A DNA stretch of 64,000 nucleotides, taken from positions 1-64,000 of the forward strand of contig SHAK01000005.1 of NCBI GenBank assembly GCA_004213515.1, in the 5' to 3' direction. How positions within the stretch are numbered: the stretch's first letter is position 1; every line of letters starts with the position of its first letter. Position numbers and translations under genes: made by a program. Source of the DNA: Limisphaerales bacterium (GTDB lineage: Bacteria > Verrucomicrobiota > Verrucomicrobiia > Limisphaerales > UBA1096). Below the pieces are notes generated by a model that was not told the DNA's origin, ran no database searches, and saw only the letters and a program-made list of their open reading frames with translations. Of this stretch, positions 55,530 to 64,000 are shown piece after piece.

Positions 55530-57725
55530 CTACTGTAAAGAGTGATAAATTTCAAGAACCCTCTTTAAATCTATACCCACTGGCTTATTCTGTAGTATCC
55601 ATTCTAAATCTTTTTTAGCACTATCAATCTTACGACTTTGAATAAGCAAAACCGCACGAGTCCAACGATCAAAGGCAGAATCAGGTTGTAGAGCAACCAT
55701 CGGCTCCACATACCTCAACAAATCTGCCGGGGCATCCTTGTTTTGCGCCACCCCCATGAGATTTCGAAGCATTCGCAAAACAATTTCTCGCTTTGTCGAA
55801 ACCGGAAGTTCATCCGCAGGAATACTCCGACCACTATTTTCCTTCACCAACTTTTCAGTCTCTTCGATCGTCAATAATTTACCGCCGTCGAATGGGTCAA
55901 TATACTGTTCCCTTGTTCCTTGTTTTTGTTTTACTAAGAAATGCCCAGGCGCTCCAACCCCGACAATATTTGAGATACCGCATTGCCGTGCCAGTTCCAT
56001 TACTAATATAGAAAGCGTAATCGGTAATCCCTCGCGATCGTCTAGCACCCTGTTCATGTAACTGTTAGCTTGATTATAGTAATCCTGCCGACTGCCATGA
56101 AAACCGTTTTCTTGAAACATGTAGGACAGCATTTTATTCAACTTGGTATCGGAATCATCAACAGGATCAAACTTCTCAGAAACCTCATCCGCCATGAGTT
56201 TTAGTTGTTTTTCGTAATAGTTGATATCAATTGATGGATCGTCAATCTTGGCGATTAACATTGATGCTCTAAATAGATCAACCCCATTATTCTCATTCTC
56301 AAACAATTTCACCAGTTGGTCGCGCATTAGCAACCTGTGAAGTTCTTTTGAGGATTGACGAAGCATCGTCGCCTGCTGTTCTAGTCGCTTTGCTTCAGAA
56401 TCCAAATGGCGCAAAGCCTTCATCGGTGATGCCCCTGCACTGGCGATAGTCGTTTCCTTAAAGCCGCCAGAGCGAGTCGACTCAAGAACCAAAGCTTGGC
56501 CAAGCGTTGTATCAATTGGCTCTGAGTTATCCAGAACCTTTTTATCGAGCTGGAAATTTCTAAAACTAGCAATTGTATTTCGAAACTTGGCTAGCCCAAC
56601 TCTTCCGGCACTTAAAATATTATCGCTAGACTCAAAAATAAGATGCCCATTGACGAAGCAATAAAAACGATCTCCTTCATTTCGAACACGAAGAGTGTTC
56701 CAATCTTTCGGAAGATAATGTCTTGTGATTCGCTGATCAAGTATTGTCCAAGAAAAAACATTCGCGCCATCGAATCGAGTAAGACGCATCTGCCCTCCGC
56801 TTGGATAAAAACCGTAATGCTTGTTTCCCCCATCAGCTGCCCAGACTAAACCGGCTGCTCCGGACTCATCTTGGAGTTTCACTTCAACAGCCAACTCATA
56901 TGGAATATCAGGCAATTTTTGTGTAGAAAGACAAAGAGCGCGACCTCCAAAACTATCCCCGACATTACTAACCCGAATCCCTCCGCCCTTCTTTTTCCAA
57001 TGCCCTCCGAAAACAGTAGTCCACTCCATGGGGTTTAATTGCCCGATTGTCATCCAGCGCTTAATTGGCACAGGGTTAGGTTTCTCAAGTAGTGGCTTAA
57101 GGAGGTTTGAAGGAATTGCAAAACCAAGGTTATTTGTAACCAGCGACTTTAAGGTAATTACTCCGTGAACTCGTCCATATAAATCAAGCATAGGACCACC
57201 GCTGTTTCCTGGCTCAATGGGAAGAGCTACCTGCAGCATTTCGACATTTTCTATGATACGTCTTGCTGAAACAACGCCTTGAACAAAACTAAAATCCAGA
57301 CCATGAGGGGTCCCCATTGCCACTACGGCAGAACCTTGACTCAACTTTGAAGAATCCCCAATTGGCAATGGTGTTAATCCGGTTTTATTAACCCGCAAAA
57401 TTGCTAAATCTAGCGTTCGATCCCATGCATAAACCGATGTCACTTCCAGATCATCACCATTTGCCAATCGAACACGGATCGGTCGACCTTCACCGATGAC
57501 ATGTAGACTCGTAGCAATCAACCCATCTGAAGAAACCACAAATCCAGTTCCAACACCTTCCTCGTTTTCGTCCCGGCCAAACTGGGTAAGCACAACGATT
57601 GAATCCCGAATTTGCTTGGCCAAGCTTTTGGCTTCAAGTGGTTTCTCAGTGGGAAGAACTTGGCTAATAGAACTCGAAAATGAGACTAAAAAGCTAAGTA
57701 CTATGAACACAGTGAATTTGTGCAT
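55530..57725 (-). CDS. Secreted trypsin-like serine protease fused to SirB1/transglutaminase-like domain
   Basis: GTGFVVSSDGLIATSLHVIGEG (His), RTLDLAILRV (Asp), PIEPGNSGGPMLD (Ser); C-terminal YMNRVLDDREGLPITLSILVMELARQCGISNIVGVGAPGHFLVK (SirB1-like). Confidence 0.88.
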   Translation of the reverse strand: MHKFTVFIVLSFLVSFSSSISQVLPTEKPLEAKSLAKQIRDSIVVLTQFGRDENEEGVGTGFVVSSDGLIATSLHVIGEGRPIRVRLANGDDLEVTSVYAWDRTLDLAILRVNKTGLTPLPIGDSSKLSQGSAVVAMGTPHGLDFSFVQGVVSARRIIENVEMLQVALPIEPGNSGGPMLDLYGRVHGVITLKSLVTNNLGFAIPSNLLKPLLEKPNPVPIKRWMTIGQLNPMEWTTVFGGHWKKKGGGIRVSNVGDSFGGRALCLSTQKLPDIPYELAVEVKLQDESGAAGLVWAADGGNKHYGFYPSGGQMRLTRFDGANVFSWTILDQRITRHYLPKDWNTLRVRNEGDRFYCFVNGHLIFESSDNILSAGRVGLAKFRNTIASFRNFQLDKKVLDNSEPIDTTLGQALVLESTRSGGFKETTIASAGASPMKALRHLDSEAKRLEQQATMLRQSSKELHRLLMRDQLVKLFENENNGVDLFRASMLIAKIDDPSIDINYYEKQLKLMADEVSEKFDPVDDSDTKLNKMLSYMFQENGFHGSRQDYYNQANSYMNRVLDDREGLPITLSILVMELARQCGISNIVGVGAPGHFLVKQKQGTREQYIDPFDGGKLLTIEETEKLVKENSGRSIPADELPVSTKREIVLRMLRNLMGVAQNKDAPADLLRYVEPMVALQPDSAFDRWTRAVLLIQSRKIDSAKKDLEWILQNKPVGIDLKRVLEIYHSLQ

Positions 57726-57823
57726 GCAAAAACATAGCTAAAGGGAACTAGTACCGCACGGCTTTTCCTCGTCTCGACAGCAGAAGCTGACTTAGGTAAA
57801 ACTCTTGATGTCAAAATCGAATA

Positions 57824-59533
57824 ATGGAACAAACATACATCTCTTTGATCCGCCGTATCCTACCTGTTTTTCTTGGATTGGCGCTTTTTTCTTCAGCTTT
57901 CCCTTCTAATCGCCCAAATATCATCATCGCCATGGCTGACGACATGGGCTGGAGTGATATAGGATGCTACGGAGGCGAAATTAATACTCCAAACCTCGAT
58001 AAACTCGCATCGAATGGAATTCGATTTTCTCAGTTTTATAACACTGGCCGATGCTGCCCAACGCGCGCAACACTTCTTACTGGTACATATGCCCATCAAG
58101 CCGGAATCGGACACATGATGGGGAATCGCAATTTACCTGGCTACAAGGGTGACTTGAACAAAAATGTACGAACAATTGCTGAGGTTCTTAAAAGCTCTGG
58201 ATACGCAACATATATGTCTGGCAAATGGCACGTTACACCTCACATTAAGCCGGAAGGACCTAAATATAATTGGCCAAGGCAACGTGGCTTCGACCGGTTC
58301 TACGGAACCATTCATGGAGCAGGAAGTTTCTTTGACCCAAATTCACTAACTCGTGAAAACACTCAAATCTCCCCTATCACAGACAAAAGCTACCAACCTA
58401 AAAACGGGCCATACTATTATACTGACGCAATAAACGACCACGCTTCCCGATACATTCGAGAGCATAAAGACAGAGAACAACCTTTTTTCATTTACGTCGC
58501 TCACACTGCCCCACATTGGCCTATGCACGCTCTTCCTGAGGATATCGCTAAGTATAAGGGCAAATACGATAAAGGATGGGATTCAATACGCGATGCTCGT
58601 TACAAGCGACAACTTAAGATGGGCCTGATCGAGCCTAAATGGAAAATATCCCCAAGAGATCGGAAAGCTTCCAGTTGGAAAGATGCAAAAAACAAAGAAT
58701 GGGAAATTGCTCTAATGGAAGTTTACGCAGCAATGGTCGACAGGATGGATCAAGGAATTGGGAACATTGTTAAAGCGCTCGAAGAAACCGGCCAACTTGA
58801 AAACACTTTAATTCTTTTTCTTGCTGACAATGGGGGTTGCGCCGAAAACATGGGACGTCAGAAGGAATTACGATATAAGGATACCAATCCTGAGGAAATT
58901 ATTCCGATGGCCAAAGGTGACCTACAAACAGAGATGATCCCTAAACGAACAAGAGACGGCCGCGTCGTCCGCCAAGGAACCTCAGTTATGCCGGGAGACG
59001 ATACATATCACGGCTACGGGTTGGCTTGGGCGAACGCCAGCAATACACCTTTTCGTGAATACAAACACTGGGTACACGAAGGCGGAATTAGTTCCCCTCT
59101 CATTGCTCACTGGCCTAAAGGAATCAACAAAAAAAGAAATGGAAAACTTGAGAACCAACCCGGCCACCTCATTGACCTGATGGCAACCTGCGTCGACTTA
59201 GCGAAATCTAAGTACCCAAAAAAAGTCGATAATGTACAAATCGTTCCACTACAAGGTGTTTCACTCGTTCGCGCTTTCAACGGCAAGAAACTTCACCGCA
59301 AAAAACCTATCTACTGGGAACACGAGGGAAACCGTGCAATGCGAGATGGAAAGTGGAAATTGGTTGCAAAGGGATCAACAGGCCCCTGGGAACTTTACAA
59401 CATTAAAGATGACCGCACTGAACTAAATAATCTTTCAGAAAAAAACCCAAAGCGCCTAAAACGCATGGCCAAAGACTGGGAGGCATGGGCATTATCATCA
59501 CTTGCAAAGCCTTGGCCATGGAAGAAAAATTAA
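57824..59533 (+). CDS. Arylsulfatase (S1 family), secreted
   Basis: RPNIIIAMADDMGWSDIGCYGGEINTPNLDKLA; CCPTRATLLTG (C-X-P-X-R); GKWHVTPH; LADNGGCAEN. Confidence 0.94.
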   Translation: MEQTYISLIRRILPVFLGLALFSSAFPSNRPNIIIAMADDMGWSDIGCYGGEINTPNLDKLASNGIRFSQFYNTGRCCPTRATLLTGTYAHQAGIGHMMGNRNLPGYKGDLNKNVRTIAEVLKSSGYATYMSGKWHVTPHIKPEGPKYNWPRQRGFDRFYGTIHGAGSFFDPNSLTRENTQISPITDKSYQPKNGPYYYTDAINDHASRYIREHKDREQPFFIYVAHTAPHWPMHALPEDIAKYKGKYDKGWDSIRDARYKRQLKMGLIEPKWKISPRDRKASSWKDAKNKEWEIALMEVYAAMVDRMDQGIGNIVKALEETGQLENTLILFLADNGGCAENMGRQKELRYKDTNPEEIIPMAKGDLQTEMIPKRTRDGRVVRQGTSVMPGDDTYHGYGLAWANASNTPFREYKHWVHEGGISSPLIAHWPKGINKKRNGKLENQPGHLIDLMATCVDLAKSKYPKKVDNVQIVPLQGVSLVRAFNGKKLHRKKPIYWEHEGNRAMRDGKWKLVAKGSTGPWELYNIKDDRTELNNLSEKNPKRLKRMAKDWEAWALSSLAKPWPWKKN

Positions 59534-59566
59534 AAAAGAACGCCTGCATACAAATCTTGCAAGCGC

Positions 59567-60700
59567 TTAAACCTTAACCCAACGACGTGTATTTGCTGAC
59601 TTCTCTACCGACTCGAGAACCTGTTGATTTTTTAAACCGTCCTCAAATGTTGGCTGTACAGATTTCCCCTCAGCCACAGCGTTTATGAAGTCAGCTATAG
59701 TGTGAACAAAGGTATGCTCATACCCAATAATGTGACCGGGAGGCCACCATTGACCAACATATGGGTGGACTCCATTCTGCTGGGTAACAATTATATCTGA
59801 AAAACCTTGCCGATCCAAAGGAACCGAATTATCGAAATATTTCAATCGGTTCATGTCTTCGAGATTAAACTCGAGCGAGCCTTTAGCGCCGTTAATCTCG
59901 ATGTGAATATGATTTTTGCGGCCGGTAGCGAAACGCGTCGCTTCAAGATTAGCCAAAGCTCCATTTTTAAATCGACCGATAAACTGAGCGGCATCATCTA
60001 CAGAAACGCGACCCATTTTTTTTGGGTTATCCGGGAGTGGGCGCTGTTTAATAAAGGTATGCATCTGCCCACTAACTTCATCAAATTCGCCAACTAGAAA
60101 ACGGGCCAGATCAATTATGTGAGCATTGATATCACCATGAGCCCCACTACCTGCATATTGCTTTTGCATTCGCCAAAGGCGCGGTGCCTTTGGATCCACA
60201 AGCCAACTTTGCGAGTAGCGCGCATGATAGTGACGTATCTCACCAAGAACACCTTCTTTAATCATTTTCTTAGCTTGGGCAATTGCAGGGATGCGACGAT
60301 AATTATGGCAGATCATGTGTGTGACCTTAGATTTTTTTACAGCCTGCAACATCTGACGACATTGCTTCACGTTCATGGCCAATGGTTTTTCACAGAGGAT
60401 GTGTTTACCTGCCTTAGCCGCTGCGATTGCTATTTCTGCATGAGAATCATTAGGAGTATTGATATCTATAATATCTATTTCCGGATTGGCGACAACCTTT
60501 CGCCAATCGGTTTCCATATGATCCCATCCGTATTGTTTACGAGACTTCTCAACAGCAGTCGAGTTTCGACCACAAATCGTATGCATACAAATATCTCGCT
60601 TAAGATCAAAAAAACGGGATGCCTGACGCCACCCATTACTATGGGCCTTACCCATAAAAAGATAACCGATAAGGCCAACATTTAATTTCTTTTTTGCCAC
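59567..60700 (-). CDS. Gfo/Idh/MocA family oxidoreductase
   Basis: LNVGLIGYLFMGKAHSNGWRQA; INTPNDSHAEIAIAAAKAGKHILCEKPLAMN. Confidence 0.93.
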   Translation of the reverse strand: MAKKKLNVGLIGYLFMGKAHSNGWRQASRFFDLKRDICMHTICGRNSTAVEKSRKQYGWDHMETDWRKVVANPEIDIIDINTPNDSHAEIAIAAAKAGKHILCEKPLAMNVKQCRQMLQAVKKSKVTHMICHNYRRIPAIAQAKKMIKEGVLGEIRHYHARYSQSWLVDPKAPRLWRMQKQYAGSGAHGDINAHIIDLARFLVGEFDEVSGQMHTFIKQRPLPDNPKKMGRVSVDDAAQFIGRFKNGALANLEATRFATGRKNHIHIEINGAKGSLEFNLEDMNRLKYFDNSVPLDRQGFSDIIVTQQNGVHPYVGQWWPPGHIIGYEHTFVHTIADFINAVAEGKSVQPTFEDGLKNQQVLESVEKSANTRRWVKV

Positions 60701-60750
60701 AATAAATTAAGAAAGACTAAAAAACTGTAAATTAATAGAAAAGGAAAACA

Positions 60751-61836
60751 TTAGGAAATAACCACCGGACGGCCTGAAGATGCCGATTCATAAGTAGCAT
60801 CAATGATTTTCATTAGCTTCAAAGCTTGATCAGGAGTATTTAAAGGCTTCTCATCTCCTTCAATAGTAAGCACAAAATTTTGAGCAGCTCTAATCCTACC
60901 CATGTCTTCATTAGGCTCAGTAATTATTGAACGATTAACTGAACGCCCGTTCTCTTGAACATATAATTCACAATCATCAATTGAAGTCTCATCCAGTCCA
61001 TCAACATTAAAAAGGCGACGAATCATTCCACCAGCTTTTTGACCCTGAAAAGTAACAGACACCTCTTCTCTTTTATTCATCTCAGCCCAAGAAACTTGGT
61101 AAGAGAGTACTTGCCCAGTAGTAAAACGAATAAAACCGTGAGCTGCACTTTCCACATCTGTAACACCATCTGCTACATCTGGAATACCCCAAGGACCTTT
61201 AAATGATTTATTTTCAATAAAGTCATTAAATGTTTGAGCGAGGACATGTTGAGGATCAGGATAACCCATATAGAAAAGAGCCAAATCAAGCATATGAAGC
61301 AAATCAATAACTGGACCACCTCCTGAAAGCTTCTTGTTGGTAAACCACCCACCGAAACCTGGAATACCTGTCCTACGAATCCATTTGGCTTGAGCGGAAT
61401 TAATCATTCCAACATCACCAGAATTAATATAATCCATCAAAGCATAAGACTCTGGCCGAGCACGATTATTAAAGTCAAACATTAGCACCTTACTTTGATT
61501 CTCTGCTACATCTTTCATTTCAGCTACTTCAGCAGCATTAAGAGCTGGAGGTTTTTCACAGAACACATGTTTACCAGCCTGAAGTAATTGGATTGCCAAA
61601 GGCTTATGAAAACGATTTGGAGTAATCACACTTACAGCATCTAATTCCGGTAACTTTTGAAGCATATCAGAAACGTCGCTAAAGACATTTTCGACATTGA
61701 GACCAGCTGCCGCATTGCCTGCAGCTACTTCATTAACGTCACATATAGCAACAATATCAGCACCCGCCGCACGAAATCCTGCAGCGTGATACTGCAACAT
61801 TCCGCCTGCTCCAATAATTCCTACTTTGGTAGACAT
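60751..61836 (-). CDS. Gfo/Idh/MocA family oxidoreductase
   Basis: VGIIGAGGMLQYHAAGFRAAGADIVAICDVN; VITPNRFHKPLAIQLLQAGKHVFCEKPPALN. Confidence 0.92.
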   Translation of the reverse strand: MSTKVGIIGAGGMLQYHAAGFRAAGADIVAICDVNEVAAGNAAAGLNVENVFSDVSDMLQKLPELDAVSVITPNRFHKPLAIQLLQAGKHVFCEKPPALNAAEVAEMKDVAENQSKVLMFDFNNRARPESYALMDYINSGDVGMINSAQAKWIRRTGIPGFGGWFTNKKLSGGGPVIDLLHMLDLALFYMGYPDPQHVLAQTFNDFIENKSFKGPWGIPDVADGVTDVESAAHGFIRFTTGQVLSYQVSWAEMNKREEVSVTFQGQKAGGMIRRLFNVDGLDETSIDDCELYVQENGRSVNRSIITEPNEDMGRIRAAQNFVLTIEGDEKPLNTPDQALKLMKIIDATYESASSGRPVVIS

Positions 61837-61840
61837 AATT

Positions 61841-63001
61841 TTATATACGAGGGAATTTTACCCATTTCTCTTTTGACTTAGAACTTTTTACCACTGTTTC
61901 AATAAACGCCATTCCAATAATGCCGTCTCTGATATCTGGAAAATCATATCCTTTCTTTCGAGGAAACTTTCCTGCCACCTCATCCCTTATAGCCTCAGCT
62001 GCAGCATTATAAACATTAGCAAATGCTTCAATAAAACCTTCTGGGTGCCCAAAAGGAATACGAGTATTAGCAGCAGCGGCACCGCCTATATAAGAATTTC
62101 CGCGACGATAAATCTGCCGAGGGGCACGCGCATCCTTCACAATTAATTCGTTAGGATGTTCCTGATACCATTCAAGAGACTTCTTTGTCCCATATACTCT
62201 GATATTCAAATTATTCTCATCACCGTTTGAGACCTGAGATGCATAAATAATACCACGCGCACCACCTTTAAATTTTACGAGTAAATTGCCATCATCATCT
62301 AGCACTCTGCCGGGAATATTCACACTAAGATCGGCACAAAGACTTTCAATTTCTAAACCAGTGATATAATGGACCAAATTTTCGGCATGCGTGCCAATAT
62401 CACCCATGCAATTAGAAATACCTGAAACTTTTGGATTTGCACGCCAGTTAGCAATTGATTTGTCCTCACCTGTAAGGGAAGTGATCGCATAACCTTGAGG
62501 GTACTCACAAACAATCTTTATAATTTTCCCAAGGTCACCTTTACTTACCATTTCTTTAGCAAGCTTAACCATCGGGTATCCGGTATAATTATGAGTTAAT
62601 GCAAAAACCTTTTTTGATTTCTTAATTATTTTTCGCAACTCTTTAGCCTCTGCTAAATCATATGTAACTGGCTTATCACAAATCACATTAAACCCAGCCT
62701 GAAGAAAGGTCTTGGCAACATCAAAATGAAGATAGTTCTGAACTACGATGCTAACAAAATCTATCCTCTCCTCAGCCGGCAAAGCAGCTTCAGAAACAGC
62801 CATCTCCTGATAACTCTTATAAACACGAGAAGGATCAAGATGGAAATCTTTACCAGATTGCTTAGATTTTTTTGCATCTGAAGAAAATGCCCCCGCCACT
62901 AATTCGATCTGCCCGTCTAAATTGGCAGCATTACGATGCACGGATCCAATAAAGGCACCTCGGCCTCCACCTACCATTCCAAAACGAAGTTTTCTTTTCA
63001 T
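61841..63001 (-). CDS. Gfo/Idh/MocA family oxidoreductase
   Basis: LRFGMVGGGRGAFIGSVHRNAANLDGQIELVAGAFS; VVQNYLHFDVAKTFLQAGFNVICDKPVTYDLAEA. Confidence 0.93.
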   Translation of the reverse strand: MKRKLRFGMVGGGRGAFIGSVHRNAANLDGQIELVAGAFSSDAKKSKQSGKDFHLDPSRVYKSYQEMAVSEAALPAEERIDFVSIVVQNYLHFDVAKTFLQAGFNVICDKPVTYDLAEAKELRKIIKKSKKVFALTHNYTGYPMVKLAKEMVSKGDLGKIIKIVCEYPQGYAITSLTGEDKSIANWRANPKVSGISNCMGDIGTHAENLVHYITGLEIESLCADLSVNIPGRVLDDDGNLLVKFKGGARGIIYASQVSNGDENNLNIRVYGTKKSLEWYQEHPNELIVKDARAPRQIYRRGNSYIGGAAAANTRIPFGHPEGFIEAFANVYNAAAEAIRDEVAGKFPRKKGYDFPDIRDGIIGMAFIETVVKSSKSKEKWVKFPRI

Positions 63002-63149
63002 TACTTAAAAAAAATACCAAATTCTAACTGTAAATCAGGAAAGTTGATTGCCTAAAAATGAAGCGGGTTTATAGTGGCCTGCGAGTAACAAGTCAACGCG
63101 TGACTTACCAGCAGAAAAAGGATCTGGGTTCATCAAATCCCTATAATTT

Positions 63150-64000
63150 ATGAGTTTCACCGCCGGCGAAATAGCCAAAAAAGTTAATGGGGAAGTTATA
63201 GGTAACAAGGCAATTACTATTACAGGTTTTTCAAAGGCCGATTTGGCAAGTTGCGGGGACTTAACTTTTGCTGAAAACGAATACTTTTTTTCTCTTGCAG
63301 ACAAAAGCCAAGCAAGTGCCATTCTGGCTCAATCTGGATTTCATTCAAATAACAAAACAGTAATACAAGTTAAAGATGCTCGAATTGCTTTCGCTCGAGT
63401 CCTTCCACTATTTTTCAACGAGAAACCTTTCACACCTGGCATTCACCCTTCAGCAATTATTGCAGATTCCGCCGAAATTTCTGACTCAGCTTTTGTTGGT
63501 GCAAATTGCATTATTGATGAAGGATCAAAAATTGGAAACAAATCTTTCATCCAAGCAAATTGTAACATTGGCAAAAACACAATTGTCGGAAATGAAGTGA
63601 GACTTTTCCCAAATGTAAGTATTTATTCTGCATGTCATATTCATAACAATGTTAGAATTCACTCTGGCACTGTGATTGGATCAGATGGATTCGGATATGT
63701 TTTCGACAAAGATCATCATCGGAAAATACTTCAGATTGGCGGAGTTATTATAGAAGACGATGTAGAGATAGGTGCAAATTGTACAATTGATCGCGGAGCA
63801 CTGGAAGATACAGTTATTGGACGCGGAAGCAAAATTGATAACCTTGTTCAGATAGGACATAATGTAATCATAGGCGAGCACTGCATAATTGTTGCTCAAA
63901 ATGCAATTGGAGGAAGTAGTCATATTGGATCATTCTCAGTACTAGCTGGGCAAGTAGGAGTTGCTGGACATTTAAAAATCGGACCAAAAAGTATTGTTGC
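63150..64000 (+). CDS. lpxD: UDP-3-O-acylglucosamine N-acyltransferase (3' end outside window)
   Basis: Not in the ORF track because it is open at the window end. ATG 63150: [46 protein letters not shown]...; left-handed beta-helix hexapeptides; [43 protein letters not shown]. Confidence 0.93.
   Translation, partial: MSFTAGEIAKKVNGEVIGNKAITITGFSKADLASCGDLTFAENEYFFSLADKSQASAILAQSGFHSNNKTVIQVKDARIAFARVLPLFFNEKPFTPGIHPSAIIADSAEISDSAFVGANCIIDEGSKIGNKSFIQANCNIGKNTIVGNEVRLFPNVSIYSACHIHNNVRIHSGTVIGSDGFGYVFDKDHHRKILQIGGVIIEDDVEIGANCTIDRGALEDTVIGRGSKIDNLVQIGHNVIIGEHCIIVAQNAIGGSSHIGSFSVLAGQVGVAGHLKIGPKSIV

Noticed and set aside
59534-59570. Imperfect stem GCCTGCA/TGCAAGC between the sulfatase and Gfo/Idh genes
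   Set aside because: Contains a mismatch and lacks a T-run; not convincing as a terminator.
60119-60685. 188-aa plus-strand ORF antisense to a Gfo/Idh gene
   Set aside because: The minus-strand frame has clear Gfo/Idh motifs; the antisense ORF has Cys/His/Ile-rich random-looking sequence. Long but not supported.
63035-63322. 95-aa minus-strand ORF overlapping lpxD
   Set aside because: The plus frame is unambiguously LpxD; this ORF is its reverse complement.
1-64000. CRISPR arrays, tRNA/rRNA genes, transposases, integrases, phage genes, toxin-antitoxin or anti-phage systems
   Set aside because: Looked for direct-repeat arrays, tRNA-like cloverleaf segments in intergenic gaps, and characteristic proteins; none seen. 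A tRNAscan/Infernal run would be needed to exclude small RNAs.

Overview
This is an AT-rich, densely coding bacterial chromosomal window, read here as PVC-type, most likely Verrucomicrobiota. That assignment is an inference from the gene mix: H-X9-DG prepilin-like proteins, S1 sulfatases, DUF1080, FG-GAP/ASPIC-UnbV proteins, Tat-exported Gfo/Idh/MocA oxidoreductases and a cytochrome c/WD40 protein. I support about 54 CDS and two clear Rho-independent terminators. I found no convincing tRNA, rRNA, CRISPR array, IS element or prophage. Housekeeping genes include lplA-like, parA-like, pyk, pyrE, fabI, hisC, rsmI, lemA/htpX-like, nadA, frr and lpxD (cut by the window end). The window has two accessory blocks. 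The first (1-4.5 kb) is a tandem set of H-X9-DG prepilin-like genes, one of them truncated, followed by a sulfatase. The second (43.7-53.9 kb) is a tightly coupled type II secretion/type IV pilus-like operon, gspG-H-I-J-K-L-M, whose M gene appears to carry an extra PilP/GspC-like domain and which runs on into M20 peptidase, glycosyltransferase and flippase genes. Other points worth a second look are a protease/SirB1-like fusion, a cytochrome c/WD40/coiled-coil protein, a duplicated CRTAC1-like protein, a pyruvate kinase with altered K+-site residues, Tat-exported versus cytoplasmic oxidoreductases, a G9 tract in the Fe-ADH GGGS motif and a TTGA stop/start junction. I found nothing I can defend as a wholly new system; the strongest candidates are unusual architectures and gene neighbourhoods.
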